Source: Eubacterium sp. (GTDB lineage Bacteria; Bacillota; Clostridia; Lachnospirales; Lachnospiraceae). Taken from it: a stretch of DNA of 5,845 bases. Shown here piece after piece: positions 5,200-5,845 of the stretch. The stretch spans positions 1 to 5,845 of the forward strand of contig DNFT01000012.1 of the NCBI GenBank assembly GCA_003486385.1. Direction: 5' to 3'. Positions within the stretch are counted from its first letter, which is position 1. Every line of letters begins with the position of its first letter. Both the position numbers and the translations under genes were made by a program. The notes under the pieces were generated by a model. That model was given only the letters and a program-made list of their open reading frames with translations, was not told the DNA's origin and did not search any database.

Positions 5200-5214
5200 A
5201 ATTACAGCCCGAAA

Positions 5215-5224
5215 ACAAGGAGGT
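5215..5224 (+). promoter_or_regulatory. csrA ribosome binding site doubling as a likely CsrA site
   Basis: ACAAGGAGGT differs at one position from the core of the CsrA consensus (ACARGGAUGU) and contains the Shine-Dalgarno AAGGAGG, 6 bases before ATG 5230. Binding here would block ribosomes, giving autoregulation. This is inferred from the motif. Confidence 0.5.
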
Positions 5225-5229
5225 TTTTT

Positions 5230-5505
5230 ATGCTGAAACTCACACTTCATCCCGGTGACTTTATAGATATCGGAGAAAATATCCGGGTGGTATTTTCCGG
5301 AGGCTCAGCAAATAACATTCATCTGCTTATAGATGCACCGAGGGATATGAATATCGCGAGGAGCACTGCATCAAAGGACAAGAAGCCTTCACCGTACTAC
5401 GCGGAGCCGAAGCTTTCGAGCGAGGCACAGAAGGAGATTGTTGACATCATAAAAAAGGAAAAGCAGGGCAGACGAAAAACTACCCCCACACCAAAGGGTA
5501 ATTGA
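5230..5505 (+). CDS. csrA: CsrA-like RNA-binding translational regulator, divergent and C-terminally extended
   Basis: 91 residues from ATG 5230. Residues 1-45 follow the CsrA beta-strand core: MLKLTLHPGDFIDIGENIRV, then a hydrophobic strand IHLLIDAP and the RNA-contacting Arg44 in RDMNIARS. Leu4, Gly9, Gly15 and the DAP turn are kept. Arg6, an RNA contact in standard CsrA, is Leu here, and position 7 is His. The standard protein has 60-75 residues; this one has about 45 more after Arg44: a Lys/Ser/Pro linker, a helix (LSSEAQKEIVDIIKKEKQ) and a basic tail. CsrA binds GGA motifs in leaders and in Bacillus represses flagellin translation, with FliW as antagonist; no fliW is in this window. It lies 114 bp upstream of flagellin and 30 bp after the right inverted repeat. 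No promoter is obvious between that repeat and its start, so expression probably depends on sequence within or beyond the invertible segment. Confidence 0.82.
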   Translation: MLKLTLHPGDFIDIGENIRVVFSGGSANNIHLLIDAPRDMNIARSTASKDKKPSPYYAEPKLSSEAQKEIVDIIKKEKQGRRKTTPTPKGN

Positions 5506-5522
5506 TATCATTGGTAATAATG

Positions 5523-5544
5523 CGGAGAAATCCTAGGCTCTCCG
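5523..5544 (+). other. Small stem-loop between csrA and flagellin
   Basis: CGGAGA (5523-5528) pairs with TCTCCG (5539-5544) around a 10-base loop. No T-run follows, so it is a poor intrinsic terminator. It could set csrA/flagellin mRNA processing or be a partial attenuator; neither is shown. I find no convincing sigma-D (TAAA-N15-CCGATAT) or sigma-A promoter between 5506 and 5619. Confidence 0.35.
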
Positions 5545-5572
5545 TATCTATTATAAATCAAAAAAATAAAAT

Positions 5573-5611
5573 TTTGCAGGAACGGATTCTTGCAAACAAC
5601 GACATGGAGGT
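5573..5611 (+). promoter_or_regulatory. Flagellin leader with two candidate CsrA sites
   Basis: TTTGCAGGAA (5573-5582) pairs with TTCTTGCAAA (5587-5596; one G-T pair), presenting the loop CGGA (5583-5586), the classic GGA-in-loop form of a CsrA site. 22 bases downstream a second GGA lies in ACATGGAGGT (5602-5611), which includes the flagellin Shine-Dalgarno GGAGG. The spacing suits one CsrA dimer bridging both sites and covering the ribosome site, as known for Bacillus hag. The arrangement is seen directly; binding is inferred. Confidence 0.55.
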
Positions 5612-5619
5612 AAATTAAT

Positions 5620-5845
5620 ATGGTAGTACAGCACAATTTACAGGCAATGAATGCCAACAGAATGTTAAACATCACAACAGGTTCACAGTCTAAGTCAGCA
5701 GAGAAGTTATCCTCAGGCTACAGAATCAACCGTGCAGCAGATGATGCGGCAGGATTAACAATTTCTGAAAAAATGAGAAAACAGATCCGTGGTCTTGATC
5801 GGGCATCCACAAACGCACAGGACGGTGTATCTGCAGTTCAGACAG
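5620..5845 (+). CDS. Flagellin, N-terminal part (runs off the window)
   Basis: The first 75 codons of flagellin, the filament subunit exported through the flagellar type III apparatus. MVVQHNLQAMNANRML is the D0 segment; KSAEKLSSGYRINRAADDAAGL (24-45) and the following ISEKMRKQIRGL and ASTNAQDGVSAVQT are the hallmark D0/D1 helices. The N-terminus is the Lachnospiraceae form. There is no cleavable signal peptide, as expected. The start ATG follows GGAGG (5606-5610) by nine bases. It is 114 bp downstream of csrA with no clear promoter of its own, so it may be co-transcribed with csrA or use a sigma-D promoter I cannot recognise. The C-terminal domains lie outside the window. Confidence 0.95.
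   Translation, partial: MVVQHNLQAMNANRMLNITTGSQSKSAEKLSSGYRINRAADDAAGLTISEKMRKQIRGLDRASTNAQDGVSAVQT

Noticed and set aside
5172..5201. Nine-codon frame MQHFIQNVA after a GGAGG, as a leader peptide of csrA
   Set aside because: Nearly all of it is the palindromic repeat, whose sequence is explained by recombinase binding; 11-base spacing is long and no conservation can be shown.

Overview
The window looks like the chromosome of a motile, low-GC member of the Clostridia, most likely a Lachnospiraceae (Roseburia/Eubacterium/Butyrivibrio-like) bacterium. The basis is the flagellin N-terminus (begins MVVQHNLQAMNANRML), strong Gram-positive ribosome binding sites (AAAGGAG, AAGGAGG), TGC-extended -10 promoters, and a csrA-like gene beside flagellin. 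The assignment is from recognition of families, not from a search.

Layout. (a) Positions 1-1181, minus strand: a small XRE-type regulator with a C-terminal membrane anchor, followed 29 bp later by an internally deleted ABC transporter gene. In that gene the start of a bacitracin-resistance-like ATPase is fused in frame to the tail of its permease. A short GC-richer protein-like remnant follows. (b) 1314-2369, plus strand: a compact three-gene operon with two ATGA overlaps, DUF3791-like / DUF3990 / DUF3791-like. It has the build of a toxin-antitoxin module with an ADP-ribosyltransferase-fold candidate in the middle. (c) 2350-4353, plus strand: aspS (aspartyl-tRNA synthetase), with its own promoter starting inside the last gene of the preceding operon and a long terminator that works in both directions. 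(d) 4398-5199: two perfect 32-bp inverted repeats flanking a 192-residue FimB/FimE-size tyrosine recombinase. (e) 5215-5845, plus strand: a divergent csrA-like gene, then flagellin, which runs off the window.

The most interesting feature is the likely DNA inversion switch in (d). Each 32-bp repeat contains a 28-bp near-palindrome: two 12-bp arms around an asymmetric 4-bp centre, GTAT on the left and ATAC on the right. This is the form expected for a tyrosine recombinase crossover site in inverted orientation. Just past the recombinase stop codon, inside the invertible segment, is a strong promoter (TTAGCA, 17 bp, TATAAT, with TGC extension). It now points away from csrA-flagellin, towards a hairpin with a T-tract and the bidirectional aspS terminator. 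Inversion would turn it towards csrA and flagellin. I therefore predict that this assembly captured the OFF orientation of a phase-variable motility switch that carries its own recombinase.

A second regulatory layer is suggested by CsrA-type motifs (ACA-N-GGA-GGT) over the ribosome binding sites of both csrA and flagellin, plus a GGA-in-loop hairpin upstream of the flagellin site. A third copy of the motif lies inside the invertible segment. No rRNA, tRNA, riboswitch or CRISPR array was seen. No gap between genes exceeds 300 bases: 1092-1387 holds the two divergent promoters, 2370-2484 is the aspS leader, and 4267-4543 holds the terminator, the left repeat and the invertible promoter.
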